A stretch of DNA of 8,160 nt from Planctomycetota bacterium (GCA_003644175.1 QNBS01000090.1:1-8160), one strand, 5' to 3'; counted from the first letter of the stretch, positions 1-7,332 are shown. Program-made: numbers and translations. Notes: generated by a model from the letters alone, not told the origin.

Positions 1-1239
1 TACTTTTGGTGGGTCGGGTAGTTTTGTGGGGTCGTGGGGGCCTTTTATGAGGAGGAATGCTGTGTCCTGTGTGTGCTTGCCGGTGAAGATTCCTTTTGAA
101 TACAAGGAGTCTGAGCCGATCTTGCCCTTGAGGTTGAAGCCGGTGTTGGCGACGAGGGTTAGGTCGCCGGCGCTATCGATGTATGGGCCGGTGTAGATAT
201 CCTCTTTTCGGTAGACGTCGCGGATGACCTTTCGGCCTTCGATCTCCAGGTCGCCGAAGAGGTCCTCGATCTCGTCGAGTATCGGCTCGGCATCGGCCGG
301 GTCCACGCTGCCGGCGGGGTACTTGCCCCTGAGATTGAGGTAGATTCTCGCCGGGTCCAGGGCGAAGGCCTTTGTGCCCAGGCAGATATTCTCAAGGGTG
401 GGATTGGCGCCCTGCTTGAACTGCAAAAATGAGCTTTCAACAAGGGGGTAATTGACGAAGACTTCATAGTCGAGTCTTTCGAAGCCGTGGTCGGAGTGCA
501 TAATCAGCAGGTCGTCGTCGGTTAGTTTGCCGGCTATCTCGCCGACTACTTCGTCGATTTTTCGGAAGTGGTCCACGAATGCGGCGTGGTGGGCGTGGCT
601 TTTGTCCTCGTAGGCGCTCCACAGGAAGTGCAGCAGTCGGTCCGTGCCCGTGAAGACCAACATGAACGTGTCCCAGTCGCAGTAGTCCCAGAGGTATCGG
701 TAGGCCTTTATGCGACCCTGGAGGGTGGCTTCGACGTCTTCGAGGAAGAGGTCCATTGACCGGCGGGCCTTTTGTGCGTCCACGTCGAGGCGATAGTCGA
801 AATCCTGCAGTGTGCCGACCAGGTCCGGCGGGTAAACGCTTTTGTTGAGGTCGATCGAGACGAAGCCGGATATGAGCACGCCGTTCATCGGGCGGACGGG
901 GTATGTTGCCGGCACGTTGATGATGACGGATTTGCCGTCGCGATTATCCCAGAAGGCAGGCGCCTTGAGGTCGCTGTAGTTGGGGAATCGCATCCGGTAG
1001 GAATTAGGGTGCAGTTCCATGAAGCCGAATATGCCGTGCTCGGCGGGATTGGCGCCGGTGATCATCGACGACCATGCGACCGACGAGACTTCGGGGATGG
1101 ATGACTCCATTTGTTTGAACGTGCCGTCTGCGATCAGCCGCGCGGTGTTGGGCATGACGCCGGTCCGGGCGAAATTCTCGATCATCTCGAACGGCACGCC
1201 GTCGGTTCCGATGATTACTGTCTTTGGCTTATCTGTCAT
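1..1239 (-). CDS. AlkP-superfamily phosphodiesterase/phosphomutase-like protein (COG3379-like), 3' end cut by window edge
   Basis: The frame is open from an ATG at 1239 to base 1 (413 codons, no stop), so the C-terminus lies outside the window. The N-terminus has the AlkP-superfamily metal site: D13 in GTDG, then a nucleophile region at 52-70 with S52 as the likely Ser/Thr nucleophile, followed by TGANPAEHGIFGF. Further ligands fit D200/H204 in GTDRLLH, D250/H251 in HSDHGF and H389 in TGKHT. This set is typical of type I phosphodiesterase/nucleotide pyrophosphatase and COG3379 proteins; a sulfatase-type Cys/Ser formylglycine motif (C/S-x-P-S-R) is absent. No signal peptide is visible, so it is probably cytoplasmic. 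It starts 2 nt after the cysN stop, with no clear Shine-Dalgarno sequence, which suggests translational coupling. The substrate is unknown; a phosphate or sulfate ester linked to sulfate activation or glycan modification is inference. Fold assignment is confident, function is not. Confidence 0.85.
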   Translation of the reverse strand, partial: MTDKPKTVIIGTDGVPFEMIENFARTGVMPNTARLIADGTFKQMESSIPEVSSVAWSSMITGANPAEHGIFGFMELHPNSYRMRFPNYSDLKAPAFWDNRDGKSVIINVPATYPVRPMNGVLISGFVSIDLNKSVYPPDLVGTLQDFDYRLDVDAQKARRSMDLFLEDVEATLQGRIKAYRYLWDYCDWDTFMLVFTGTDRLLHFLWSAYEDKSHAHHAAFVDHFRKIDEVVGEIAGKLTDDDLLIMHSDHGFERLDYEVFVNYPLVESSFLQFKQGANPTLENICLGTKAFALDPARIYLNLRGKYPAGSVDPADAEPILDEIEDLFGDLEIEGRKVIRDVYRKEDIYTGPYIDSAGDLTLVANTGFNLKGKIGSDSLYSKGIFTGKHTQDTAFLLIKGPHDPTKLPDPPKV

Positions 1240-1241
1240 TT

Positions 1242-2471
1242 TTAGTTTTCGGTTGTTATTATTCCGCCGGCGCAGGTGTTTTCGTCTCGGACGAGTACGA
1301 ATCTGCCCATTTCCTGCACGTCGTTGAAGTCCTTAATCGCCACCGGCTTTTTGGTCTTGATAATCACTTCGGCTACTTCGAGGTTGCAGATATCATCAGC
1401 ATCTTCGCCGATGAGTTCCAAAGTCGATGAATTGATCTTCCTGGCGATCTTATCGATTTTGCATGTTGTTTCCTGTGTCGCGCATCTCAAGGTCAGCTTC
1501 TGATCTTTGGTGAACGGTCGCTTCGACATCCAGAAGATATTGGCCTTGACGCGGTCGGTGAGGTGGGGTTCGCTGCCGGGAACGCAGATGATATTGCCGC
1601 GATCAAGAAAAACGGAATCCTCGGTCGTAATGCCGATGCATTCGCTTGCGATTGCTTCCTGAGTATCTTCAAGGAACTTCTCGATGGATTTGACCTTTGT
1701 GGTCTGGCCGGTCGGCAAAATCTTCACCTGGGCGCCTGTGGTGATTGCGCCGGCTTCTACCCTTCCGACGTTGATCCGCTTGTCGCCGACCTTGTAAACG
1801 TCCTGTATGGGAAAGAGCAGCGATTTATTTTCAGGCGGAATCTTATTCTTCAGGGTGTCGAGGCTGTCCAGAAAAGTCGTCCCGGAATACCACGGCATCT
1901 TGTCGGACTTTTTCGTGATGTTTTCGCCCTTGATGGCGGATATGGGGATATAGACATCGACGGCGACATTTATTGACGCCAGCCAGTCGGAGACCTCCTT
2001 TTTGACCACGTTGAAGCGGTCCTCGGAAAAGCCGACCAGGTCCATTTTATTGAGCACGACGATGACCTGATGCAGGCCTAACAGCGCAAGCATATACGAA
2101 TGTCGCCTGGTCTGCTCACGGGCGCCCTCTTCGACGTCCACGATGAGGACGGCGGCTTCGGCCTGGGAGGCGCCTGTTATCATGTTCTTGACAAATTCGA
2201 CATGCCCCGGCGCGTCGATTATAACGTACCGCCGCTTGTCGGTCTTGAAGAACACCTGCGTTGTGTCGATAGTGATGCCCTGTTTGCGTTCCTCTTCCAG
2301 ATGATCGAGCAGATATGCAAATTCGGTGTCCCTGCCCAAACCGTCGGAGGCTTTGCTGATCTCTTCAATCTTGTCGGGAGGCAGCGATTCGGTGTCATAA
2401 AGCAGCCGCCCGATCAGCGTTGATTTGCCATGATCGACATGGCCCACTATTACAAAGTTCAATACATCCAT
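1242..2471 (-). CDS. cysN: Sulfate adenylyltransferase subunit 1 (CysN-type GTPase)
   Basis: This is the regulatory GTPase subunit of ATP sulfurylase, which uses GTP hydrolysis to drive sulfate + ATP to APS + PPi with CysD. The 409 residues show the full translation-factor GTPase set: P-loop GHVDHGKS (10-17), GITID (65-69), DAPGH (86-90), NKMD (141-144) and SAI (178-180). EF-Tu-like beta-barrel domains follow from about residue 215. It is shorter than E. coli CysN (about 475 aa) and has no C-terminal APS-kinase domain, so it is not a CysNC fusion. [12 protein letters not shown], where E. coli has DTPGHEQYTRNM, suggests a divergent CysN subfamily. The start is preceded by AAGG at 6 nt and lies 1 nt after the stop of the DUF2061 gene. 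A plain EF-1A-like factor is the alternative, but linkage to cysD argues for CysN. Confidence 0.92.
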   Translation of the reverse strand: MDVLNFVIVGHVDHGKSTLIGRLLYDTESLPPDKIEEISKASDGLGRDTEFAYLLDHLEEERKQGITIDTTQVFFKTDKRRYVIIDAPGHVEFVKNMITGASQAEAAVLIVDVEEGAREQTRRHSYMLALLGLHQVIVVLNKMDLVGFSEDRFNVVKKEVSDWLASINVAVDVYIPISAIKGENITKKSDKMPWYSGTTFLDSLDTLKNKIPPENKSLLFPIQDVYKVGDKRINVGRVEAGAITTGAQVKILPTGQTTKVKSIEKFLEDTQEAIASECIGITTEDSVFLDRGNIICVPGSEPHLTDRVKANIFWMSKRPFTKDQKLTLRCATQETTCKIDKIARKINSSTLELIGEDADDICNLEVAEVIIKTKKPVAIKDFNDVQEMGRFVLVRDENTCAGGIITTEN

Positions 2472-2472
2472 A

Positions 2473-2787
2473 CTATGCCTTGCTGATATAACCTAAAACC
2501 TTCAGTTTCTCTTTAATCTCCTGCATATGTTCTTCAGTGAGCGGTTTTTCCACTGGCAAAGCTGTAAGAGGGTGTTTCTTTTTTCCGACGCCTATACGGT
2601 CCCACATTCTCTCATGAAGATAGTACACAAGAAGCTTTACAAAAACTTCCACAATACCGATGCCGACTGAGAGCACAACTTTTCCTGTAAACGCAAAAAT
2701 AATCAGCATTGTTGTAATGCTGCCAAAAAAACGCCAGCTAACGGCCTTGAGGATTGAACGGTGATGAGCATCCTTCCACGTGTTCAT
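2473..2787 (-). CDS. DUF2061 family small membrane protein between cysD and cysN
   Basis: A 104-residue protein with the DUF2061 (PF09834) signature: [13 protein letters not shown] at 14-26, a hydrophobic stretch at about 20-34, a second at about 37-56, then [14 protein letters not shown] at 55-68. Two membrane-spanning helices are likely. A conserved-looking E47/K51 pair falls inside the second helix. A polar tail (70-104) extends past the domain and ends [11 protein letters not shown]. The family has no established function; I recall such genes near sulfate-assimilation loci but cannot check this here. The gene sits 1 nt from both cysD and cysN, so it should be made with ATP sulfurylase. 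Roles such as a membrane tether for CysDN, a helper of sulfate uptake or an export component are speculation. By hand count it is about 43% G+C, lower than its neighbours (a sampled stretch of cysN is about 52%), partly from the U-rich codons of hydrophobic residues. Confidence 0.88.
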   Translation of the reverse strand: MNTWKDAHHRSILKAVSWRFFGSITTMLIIFAFTGKVVLSVGIGIVEVFVKLLVYYLHERMWDRIGVGKKKHPLTALPVEKPLTEEHMQEIKEKLKVLGYISKA

Positions 2788-2788
2788 A

Positions 2789-3601
2789 TTACATGTACCC
2801 TAACGATCTCAGTTTCTGCATCATGTAGTCGGATTCCTTGTCCTGTGCGCGACCGCTTCTTTCCGAGATCCTGGTGGTCTTGAGTTCATCGACGATCTTG
2901 TCAATCGTGTCGGCGTCGGAATCGATCGGTCCGCAGCAGGTCTCACAACCGATGCTGCGGAAGCGTTTGCCGTTCTTGGCGAAGTAGAGGCTTGTGACGG
3001 GAATATTCTCTTTTTGGACGTATTGCCAGACATCGATCTCTCTCCAGCCCAAGAGGGGGTGGACGCGGATGTGTTCCTCTTCGGCGGCCTTTGTCTTGTA
3101 TTGGTCCCATAACTCGGGCGGCTGGTTCTTGTAATCCCATTCAAAATCTTCGTCCCGCGGGCTGAAAACCCGCTCCTTTGCCCGAATTCCATGCTCGTCG
3201 CGGCGGATCCCGAGGTAGAGGGCCTTGAATCCGTGTTTGGCGATTGCCTGCTTCAGCGCGACGGTCTTGAGTTCGTTGCAGCAGTTGAACTTGCTCTTGT
3301 CGGGGCCCATTCCTGCGGCAATTGCCTCTTCGTTGCGGGCGACGAGGAGCTCGAGATTCCATTCTTTGGCGTATTTGTCCCGGAATTCGTAGATTTCCTT
3401 GAATTTATACCCGGTGTCGATATGCAGGGCGGGGAAGGGAATCTGGCCGAAAAAGGCCTTTCTGACCAGCCAGAGCAGGCATGTCGAGTCTTTGCCAATC
3501 GACCAGAGTATCGCAACGTCGCGAAACTGACTGTAGGCCTCTCGAATGATAAATATGCTCTGATTCTCCAGTTTGTCAAGATGACTGAGTGTCGAACTCA
3601 T
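2789..3601 (-). CDS. cysD: Sulfate adenylyltransferase subunit 2 (CysD)
   Basis: This is the catalytic subunit of ATP sulfurylase, forming APS from ATP and sulfate with CysN. The 270 residues (E. coli CysD is about 302) contain the PP-loop SIGKDST (34-40) of the ATP-pyrophosphatase/PAPS-reductase superfamily, HIDTGYKF (60-67), and LGIRRDEHGIRAKERVFSPRD (130-150), which matches the CysD-specific RRDE..RAKER..S.RD pattern rather than a PAPS reductase. HPLLGWREIDVW and RFRSIGCETCCGPIDSDADT follow. The latter has C219, C222 and C223, where E. coli has only the Cys equivalent to C222. The C-terminus TTRISERSGRAQDKES...LGYM is the usual CysD end. The ATG at 3601 is preceded by GGGAG with a 10-nt gap (3612-3616). 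It is the first gene of the operon and lies behind a strong promoter at 3654-3681. Confidence 0.95.
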   Translation of the reverse strand: MSSTLSHLDKLENQSIFIIREAYSQFRDVAILWSIGKDSTCLLWLVRKAFFGQIPFPALHIDTGYKFKEIYEFRDKYAKEWNLELLVARNEEAIAAGMGPDKSKFNCCNELKTVALKQAIAKHGFKALYLGIRRDEHGIRAKERVFSPRDEDFEWDYKNQPPELWDQYKTKAAEEEHIRVHPLLGWREIDVWQYVQKENIPVTSLYFAKNGKRFRSIGCETCCGPIDSDADTIDKIVDELKTTRISERSGRAQDKESDYMMQKLRSLGYM

Positions 3602-3653
3602 TTGGCGCAGACTCCCATTAACTTACGGAACTTACATTTTACCATACGGCGGC

Positions 3654-3681
3654 ATTGTATCAGAATTTTTTCGGCTGTCAA
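3654..3681 (-). promoter_or_regulatory. Predicted sigma70-type promoter of the cysD operon
   Basis: On the minus strand there is a perfect -35 TTGACA (3676-3681), a 16-nt spacer, and a -10 TACAAT (3654-3659). The -10 is preceded by TGA, an extended -10 element. The start site would be near 3647, giving a leader of about 46 nt with the cysD ribosome-binding site GGGAG at 3612-3616. No sulfate- or cysteine-responsive operator or riboswitch is recognisable in this short leader. Confidence 0.75.
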
Positions 3682-3758
3682 TCCAATAAACTCAGAACAA
3701 AAGAAGATATGGTCCGTGGGCGTGGAATGTTCGTCGTCCGCCGAGATTATTATGGGTA

Positions 3759-3787
3759 TTGACTTGCGGATGGCCGAACATTACAAT
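3759..3787 (+). promoter_or_regulatory. Predicted sigma70-type promoter of the rml operon
   Basis: On the plus strand, TTGACT (3759-3764), a 17-nt spacer and TACAAT (3782-3787) form a near-consensus promoter pointing at rmlA. The start site would be near 3794, leaving a leader of about 105 nt. I see no convincing long hairpin or attenuator in that leader. The two divergent -35 boxes are about 77 bp apart, so the operons could share a regulator in between, but no clear operator stands out. Confidence 0.7.
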
Positions 3788-3898
3788 CTGCACCATATTT
3801 ATAACTGCAGGTGTTTTCCGACCGAGCGGGTTTTGCGAGTGTGATCCTGGCTGGAGACACATTGAGTCCGGTTTTTGGGAAAAGGGAGTTTTTAGAAA

Positions 3899-4774
3899 AT
3901 GAAGGGTATTATCCTTGCCGGAGGCAGCGGGACGCGGCTTTATCCGATAACTCAGGCGGTGAGCAAGCAGTTGCTGCCTCTTTATGACAAGCCGATGGTC
4001 TACTACCCGCTCACGACGCTGATGCTTGCGGGTATTCGCGAGATACTGGTTATTTCAACCCCGACTGATCTGCCTTTGTACAGGCATTTGTTGGGCGACG
4101 GGTCGCAGTGGGGGATCAGTCTGGACTATGCCGCACAGCCCCGGCCCGAAGGACTGGCGCAGGCGTTTATCATCGGGGCGGGATTTATTAATGGCGGTCC
4201 GGCGGGTCTTATTCTCGGCGACAATGTTTTTTACGGCCGCGGGCTTGCGGCATCGCTGGAGAAGGGGGCAAAGACGACATCGGGGGCCATGATCTACGGA
4301 TACAGGGTAAGCGATCCGCAGCGATACGGCGTGATAGAACTTGACGATTCGGGCAAGGTATTGTCCATAGAGGAAAAGCCGGAGCATCCCAAATCTCACT
4401 ACGCCGCCGTTGGGCTGTATTTTTATGACTCGGCAATTACAGAGATCGCCGCCAATGTCAAGCCTTCGGCGCGCGGCGAACTGGAGATTACCGCGGTCAA
4501 CAATATTTACCTCGAAAGGGGCGGTCTCAATGTGGAGGTGTTTGGACGCGGGACGGCGTGGCTGGACACGGGCACGCCTGATTCCATGCTGCAGGCGGCA
4601 AACTTCGTCCAGACGGTTCAGCAGCGACAGGGGCTGATGATAGCGTGCCCGGAGGAAATCGCCTGGTATCTTGGTTTTATCGACGCCGAGAAGGTGCTGG
4701 AATTGGCTAATCCCTTGAAGAAAAACCATTACGGACGGTATCTTATCGATCTTGTCGAGAGCCCAAAAAACTGA
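3899..4774 (+). CDS. rmlA: Glucose-1-phosphate thymidylyltransferase (RmlA)
   Basis: This is the first step of dTDP-L-rhamnose synthesis: dTTP + glucose-1-phosphate to dTDP-glucose + PPi, in the cytoplasm. The 291 residues match the usual length of about 290. The N-terminal nucleotide-binding motif GGSGTRLYP (8-16) is followed by [16 protein letters not shown], the LGDN motif (about 107-110), EEKP (about 158-161) and [15 protein letters not shown] near 217-231, all characteristic of RmlA/RfbA. The ATG gives the standard MKGIILAGG start and is preceded by GGGAG at a 10-nt gap. It is first in the operon, and its TGA overlaps the rmlC ATG by one base (TGATG), so the two are probably translationally coupled. 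Confidence 0.97.
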   Translation: MKGIILAGGSGTRLYPITQAVSKQLLPLYDKPMVYYPLTTLMLAGIREILVISTPTDLPLYRHLLGDGSQWGISLDYAAQPRPEGLAQAFIIGAGFINGGPAGLILGDNVFYGRGLAASLEKGAKTTSGAMIYGYRVSDPQRYGVIELDDSGKVLSIEEKPEHPKSHYAAVGLYFYDSAITEIAANVKPSARGELEITAVNNIYLERGGLNVEVFGRGTAWLDTGTPDSMLQAANFVQTVQQRQGLMIACPEEIAWYLGFIDAEKVLELANPLKKNHYGRYLIDLVESPKN

Positions 4775-5337
4775 TGAATGTTATACAAACCGAGTTAGAG
4801 GGCGTCGTTATTCTCGAGCCGAAGGTCTTTGCCGACGACCGGGGGTATTTCGTGGAGACATGGAGCAGAGAGCGGTACGAAGAGGCGGGCGTCAGGGAAA
4901 CGTTTTGCCAGGATAATGTGTCATTTTCGCAGAAGGGGATCCTGCGTGGTCTGCATTTTCAATATCCGCAATCACAGGGCAAACTTGTGAGCGTTGTATC
5001 CGGCGAGGTGTTCGATGTGGCGGTGGATATTCGTGCCGGTTCGCCGACGTTCGGCAGGCATGTTGACGTGATGCTGTCCGAGGATAATCATAAACAGATT
5101 TACATCCCGCCGGGTTTTGCCCACGGGTTCTGCGTGGTCAGCGATGCGGCAAGATTTGCGTACAAGTGCACGGCGTACTATAATGCGGCGACAGAGGGGG
5201 GGATCATCTGGAACGATCCTGATATAGGCATTGACTGGCCCGTGGACGGACCGCTGCTTTCCGGAAAGGATTTGAAGCTGCCGAGGCTCAAGGACATCGA
5301 CGCCGAAAAACTGCCGCGTTTCAAGGGAGGCCCATGA
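4774..5337 (+). CDS. rmlC: dTDP-4-dehydrorhamnose 3,5-epimerase (RmlC)
   Basis: This is the third step of the pathway, epimerising C3 and C5 of dTDP-4-keto-6-deoxyglucose. The 187-residue cupin protein has the family marks: FADDRGYFVETW (19-30), QDNVSFSQKGILRGLHFQ (46-63) with catalytic-type H61 and K70, IPPGFAHGFCV (111-121), and YKCTAYYNAATEGGI followed by WNDPDIGIDWP, with Y136 the likely catalytic tyrosine. Length is normal. The start codon overlaps the rmlA stop by 1 nt, and the 3' end overlaps the rmlD start by 4 nt (ATGA), so the gene is embedded in the operon. Confidence 0.97.
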   Translation: MNVIQTELEGVVILEPKVFADDRGYFVETWSRERYEEAGVRETFCQDNVSFSQKGILRGLHFQYPQSQGKLVSVVSGEVFDVAVDIRAGSPTFGRHVDVMLSEDNHKQIYIPPGFAHGFCVVSDAARFAYKCTAYYNAATEGGIIWNDPDIGIDWPVDGPLLSGKDLKLPRLKDIDAEKLPRFKGGP

Positions 5338-6188
5338 CAAAAAAGGCGGGACAGGTAGTGCTGTTGGGCGGCAGGGGGATGTTGGGGACCGATCTGGAAA
5401 GGACGCTGCGGCAGGTGGGGTTCGGTGTGGAGGTTTTCGATCTACCCGAGTTTGACATCACCGACGCCGGACAGCTTCGCGCAGCGGTGGGGCGGTCGGA
5501 TGTGATAATCAATTGCGCCGCGTATACGAACGTCGACGGCGCCGAATGCGAGGCTGAATCGGCTTATGATGTCAACGCCGCAGCAGTGGGGCGATTAGGC
5601 GAATTAGCCAAAGCCAATGACTCGTATGTCATGCACATAAGCACCGACTTTGTTTTCGACGGGCGAAAGAGCGGTCCTTATGTCGAGCGCGACGCGCCGA
5701 ATCCGCTTAGTGTTTACGGCAGGACGAAGTATCAGGGCGAACAGTTGTTAGCCGCCGGCGGGTGCAGGCATTGCATTATTCGCGTGCAGTGGACGTACGG
5801 GGCCGCGGGCAATAATTTTGTGGCCAGGATAATTGAGTTGTCGAAAACGCTGAATGAGCTTAAGGTTATAGACGACCAGATCGGTTCGCCTACGGCGACG
5901 ACGGAAGTCGCAGGCGTTATCTGTGAACTGTTGAGCCGGAACAGGCCGCCGGAGGGGCTGTTTCATTTCGCAGCGGCCGGGCAGGTGAGCCGATACGATC
6001 AGGCGAGGTTTATTTTTGACAAACTCGGCGTTGACATTGACATAAAACCGTGCAAGACGAGCGACTACGCCTCCGCGGCGGCCAGGCCGTTGAACAGTCG
6101 ATTCAATTGTGAAAAGATCCAAAGGCTGCTGTCGGAGCCCATCAGGGACTGGCGGGGGCCCCTCGAAGAATTCCTGGAGCGATTATGA
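5334..6188 (+). CDS. rmlD: dTDP-4-dehydrorhamnose reductase (RmlD)
   Basis: This is the last step: NAD(P)H-dependent reduction of dTDP-4-keto-L-rhamnose to dTDP-L-rhamnose. The 284 residues form a short-chain dehydrogenase/reductase (extended type) with nucleotide-binding GGRGMLG (12-18), NCAAYTNVDGAE (60-71), STDFVFDG (103-110), catalytic YGRTK (Y128, K132), DDQIGSPT (181-188) and the RPLNSRF substrate-loop motif (251-257). The usual RTSWVYG reads RVQWTYG here, a mild variation. GGGAGG lies only 3 nt before the ATG, inside the rmlC coding end. Both ends overlap neighbours by 4 nt (ATGA). Confidence 0.95.
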   Translation: MTKKAGQVVLLGGRGMLGTDLERTLRQVGFGVEVFDLPEFDITDAGQLRAAVGRSDVIINCAAYTNVDGAECEAESAYDVNAAAVGRLGELAKANDSYVMHISTDFVFDGRKSGPYVERDAPNPLSVYGRTKYQGEQLLAAGGCRHCIIRVQWTYGAAGNNFVARIIELSKTLNELKVIDDQIGSPTATTEVAGVICELLSRNRPPEGLFHFAAAGQVSRYDQARFIFDKLGVDIDIKPCKTSDYASAAARPLNSRFNCEKIQRLLSEPIRDWRGPLEEFLERL

Positions 6189-7198
6189 GACGAATACTTG
6201 TTACAGGCGGAGCGGGGTTCATCGGAAGCAATTTTGTGCGGATGGTGCTCAGCGAGCATACGGATTGCATGGTTGTCAACGTAGACGAACTGACCTATGC
6301 GGGCAACCTCGAGAACCTGGAAGGGTTCATGGACAACGCCAATCACAAGTTTGTCAAGGGCGATATATGCGATGCGGCGCTGATGGAAAAGGTGATCGGC
6401 GATTACGACGTCGAGGCGATAGTCAATTTTGCCGCTGAAAGTCATGTTGACAGGTCCCTGGTCGATCCGGGCATATTCATCGAAACGAATGTATCCGGGA
6501 CGCTGACACTGCTCAAGATCGCGCTTGAAAAGGACCTTGACAAGTTCGTGCAGATTTCCACGGATGAGGTATACGGTTCCCTGGGTGCCGACGGCATGTT
6601 TACAGAGCAGACGCCGATAAGTCCGAATTCGCCTTATTCGGCGAGCAAGGCGGCCGCCGACCACCTTGTGAAGGCGTTCGGCCACAGTTGGGGTCTGAAA
6701 TATAATATCACGCGATGCTCGAACAACTACGGCGAGTACCAGTTCCCGGAAAAGATGATCCCGCTGATGATTAACAACGCTCTTAACGACAAGGAGCTGC
6801 CCATATACGGCGACGGCCTGTATGTTCGGGACTGGCTTTATGTTTATGACCATTGCACGGCGGTGTGGAAGGTCCTGACCGAGGCGCCGCCGGGTGAGAC
6901 ATACAATATCGGCGGCAACAACGAAAAGACCAATCTTGAGGTGGTGGGTTTGATCCTGGAGCGCCTGGGCAAGAGCAAAGACCTGATCAGACATGTCAAA
7001 GACAGGCCCGGCCACGACAGGCGATATGCGATAGACTCCGGCAGGATTATGACCGAGCTTGGATGGGCGCCTTCTGTGACGTTCGAGGTGGGGATCGAAA
7101 AGACCATTGACTGGTATCTCGCCAACGAGAAATGGTTAAACAATATCGTCTCCGGCCAGTACCAGGCCTACTACGACCAGATGTACGGCAACAGGTGA
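6185..7198 (+). CDS. rmlB: dTDP-glucose 4,6-dehydratase (RmlB)
   Basis: This is the second pathway step, converting dTDP-glucose to dTDP-4-keto-6-deoxyglucose with bound NAD+. The 337 residues include the Rossmann motif TGGAGFIG (7-14), FAAESHVDRS (82-91), the active-site STDEVYG (125-131, with the D-E pair typical of RmlB), catalytic YSASK (Y151, K155), and TRCSNNYGEYQFPEKMIPL (176-194). RPGHDRRYAID follows near the C-terminus. Length is normal. GGAG lies 5 nt before the ATG and the start overlaps rmlD by 4 nt. It is last in the operon, and two hairpins follow the stop. Confidence 0.97.
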   Translation: MRRILVTGGAGFIGSNFVRMVLSEHTDCMVVNVDELTYAGNLENLEGFMDNANHKFVKGDICDAALMEKVIGDYDVEAIVNFAAESHVDRSLVDPGIFIETNVSGTLTLLKIALEKDLDKFVQISTDEVYGSLGADGMFTEQTPISPNSPYSASKAAADHLVKAFGHSWGLKYNITRCSNNYGEYQFPEKMIPLMINNALNDKELPIYGDGLYVRDWLYVYDHCTAVWKVLTEAPPGETYNIGGNNEKTNLEVVGLILERLGKSKDLIRHVKDRPGHDRRYAIDSGRIMTELGWAPSVTFEVGIEKTIDWYLANEKWLNNIVSGQYQAYYDQMYGNR

Positions 7199-7223
7199 CG
7201 TCATGTATGGCGCATTTTAGTTT

Positions 7224-7248
7224 GAAGCGCAACGCTTCGCTTTATTAT
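7224..7248 (+). terminator. Hairpin with U-rich tail after rmlB (possible terminator)
   Basis: GAAGCG (7224-7229) pairs with CGCTTC (7233-7238) across a CAA loop and is followed by GCTTTATTATT. A 6-bp stem and a broken U tract make a weak intrinsic terminator, about 25 nt past the rmlB stop. It could instead be part of a REP-like hairpin pair. Confidence 0.45.
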
Positions 7249-7249
7249 T

Positions 7250-7266
7250 CAGCCGCTTTGCGGCTG
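7250..7266. repeat. Short perfect hairpin, possible REP-like element
   Basis: CAGCCGC (7250-7256) and GCGGCTG (7260-7266) form a 7-bp GC-rich stem with a TTT loop, 11 nt after the first hairpin. There is no good U tract on either side. It lies between the rml operon and the RAYT-type gene, where REP-like hairpins are often found. Confidence 0.45.
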
Positions 7267-7286
7267 GAGTTTATCGCAGGGGTTCA

Positions 7287-7320
7287 GGGTTAACTAAAGG
7301 TACAGGTTAACTAAAGGTAC
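7287..7320. repeat. Tandem duplication of a 17-bp unit
   Basis: The unit RGGTTAACTAAAGGTAC occurs at 7287-7303 and again directly at 7304-7320, with 16 of 17 bases the same. The second copy runs into the left inverted repeat of the transposase unit, so the first is an extra partial copy of that repeat outside the element. Confidence 0.85.
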
Positions 7321-7332
7321 CAGGTACCTTTT
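7305..7332. repeat. Left inverted repeat of the RAYT unit (GGTACC double palindrome)
   Basis: The core 7313-7331 reads aaaggtaccaggtaccttt, a perfect palindrome around A7322. Its reverse complement, with flanks, matches 8032-8059 at 26 of 28 positions. The transposase stop codon (7307-7309) and last seven sense codons lie in it. Confidence 0.88.

Noticed and set aside
1..1239. Formylglycine-dependent sulfatase as identity of the leftmost gene
   Set aside because: The C/S-x-P-S-R maturation motif is missing; the nucleophile region reads VSSVAWSSM, as in COG3379-type AlkP proteins.
3726..3782. 8-bp inverted repeat AATGTTCG / CGAACATT around the rml -35 box, as a possible operator
   Set aside because: Arms are 41 nt apart and do not extend; one 8-bp match is about what chance gives in 300 bp.
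3788..3810. CTGCA...TGCAG inverted repeat just after the rml start site
   Set aside because: Only 5-bp arms with a 13-nt gap; too weak to call.
3191..3844. Long plus-strand open frame (217 codons) across cysD and the divergent promoter region
   Set aside because: It is antisense to a clear cysD, has no recognisable domain, and ends in promoter DNA; a shadow frame.
6065..7015. 316-codon minus-strand open frame opposite rmlD/rmlB
   Set aside because: It lies opposite two unmistakable rml genes with full motif sets; its length reflects codon bias of the sense strand.
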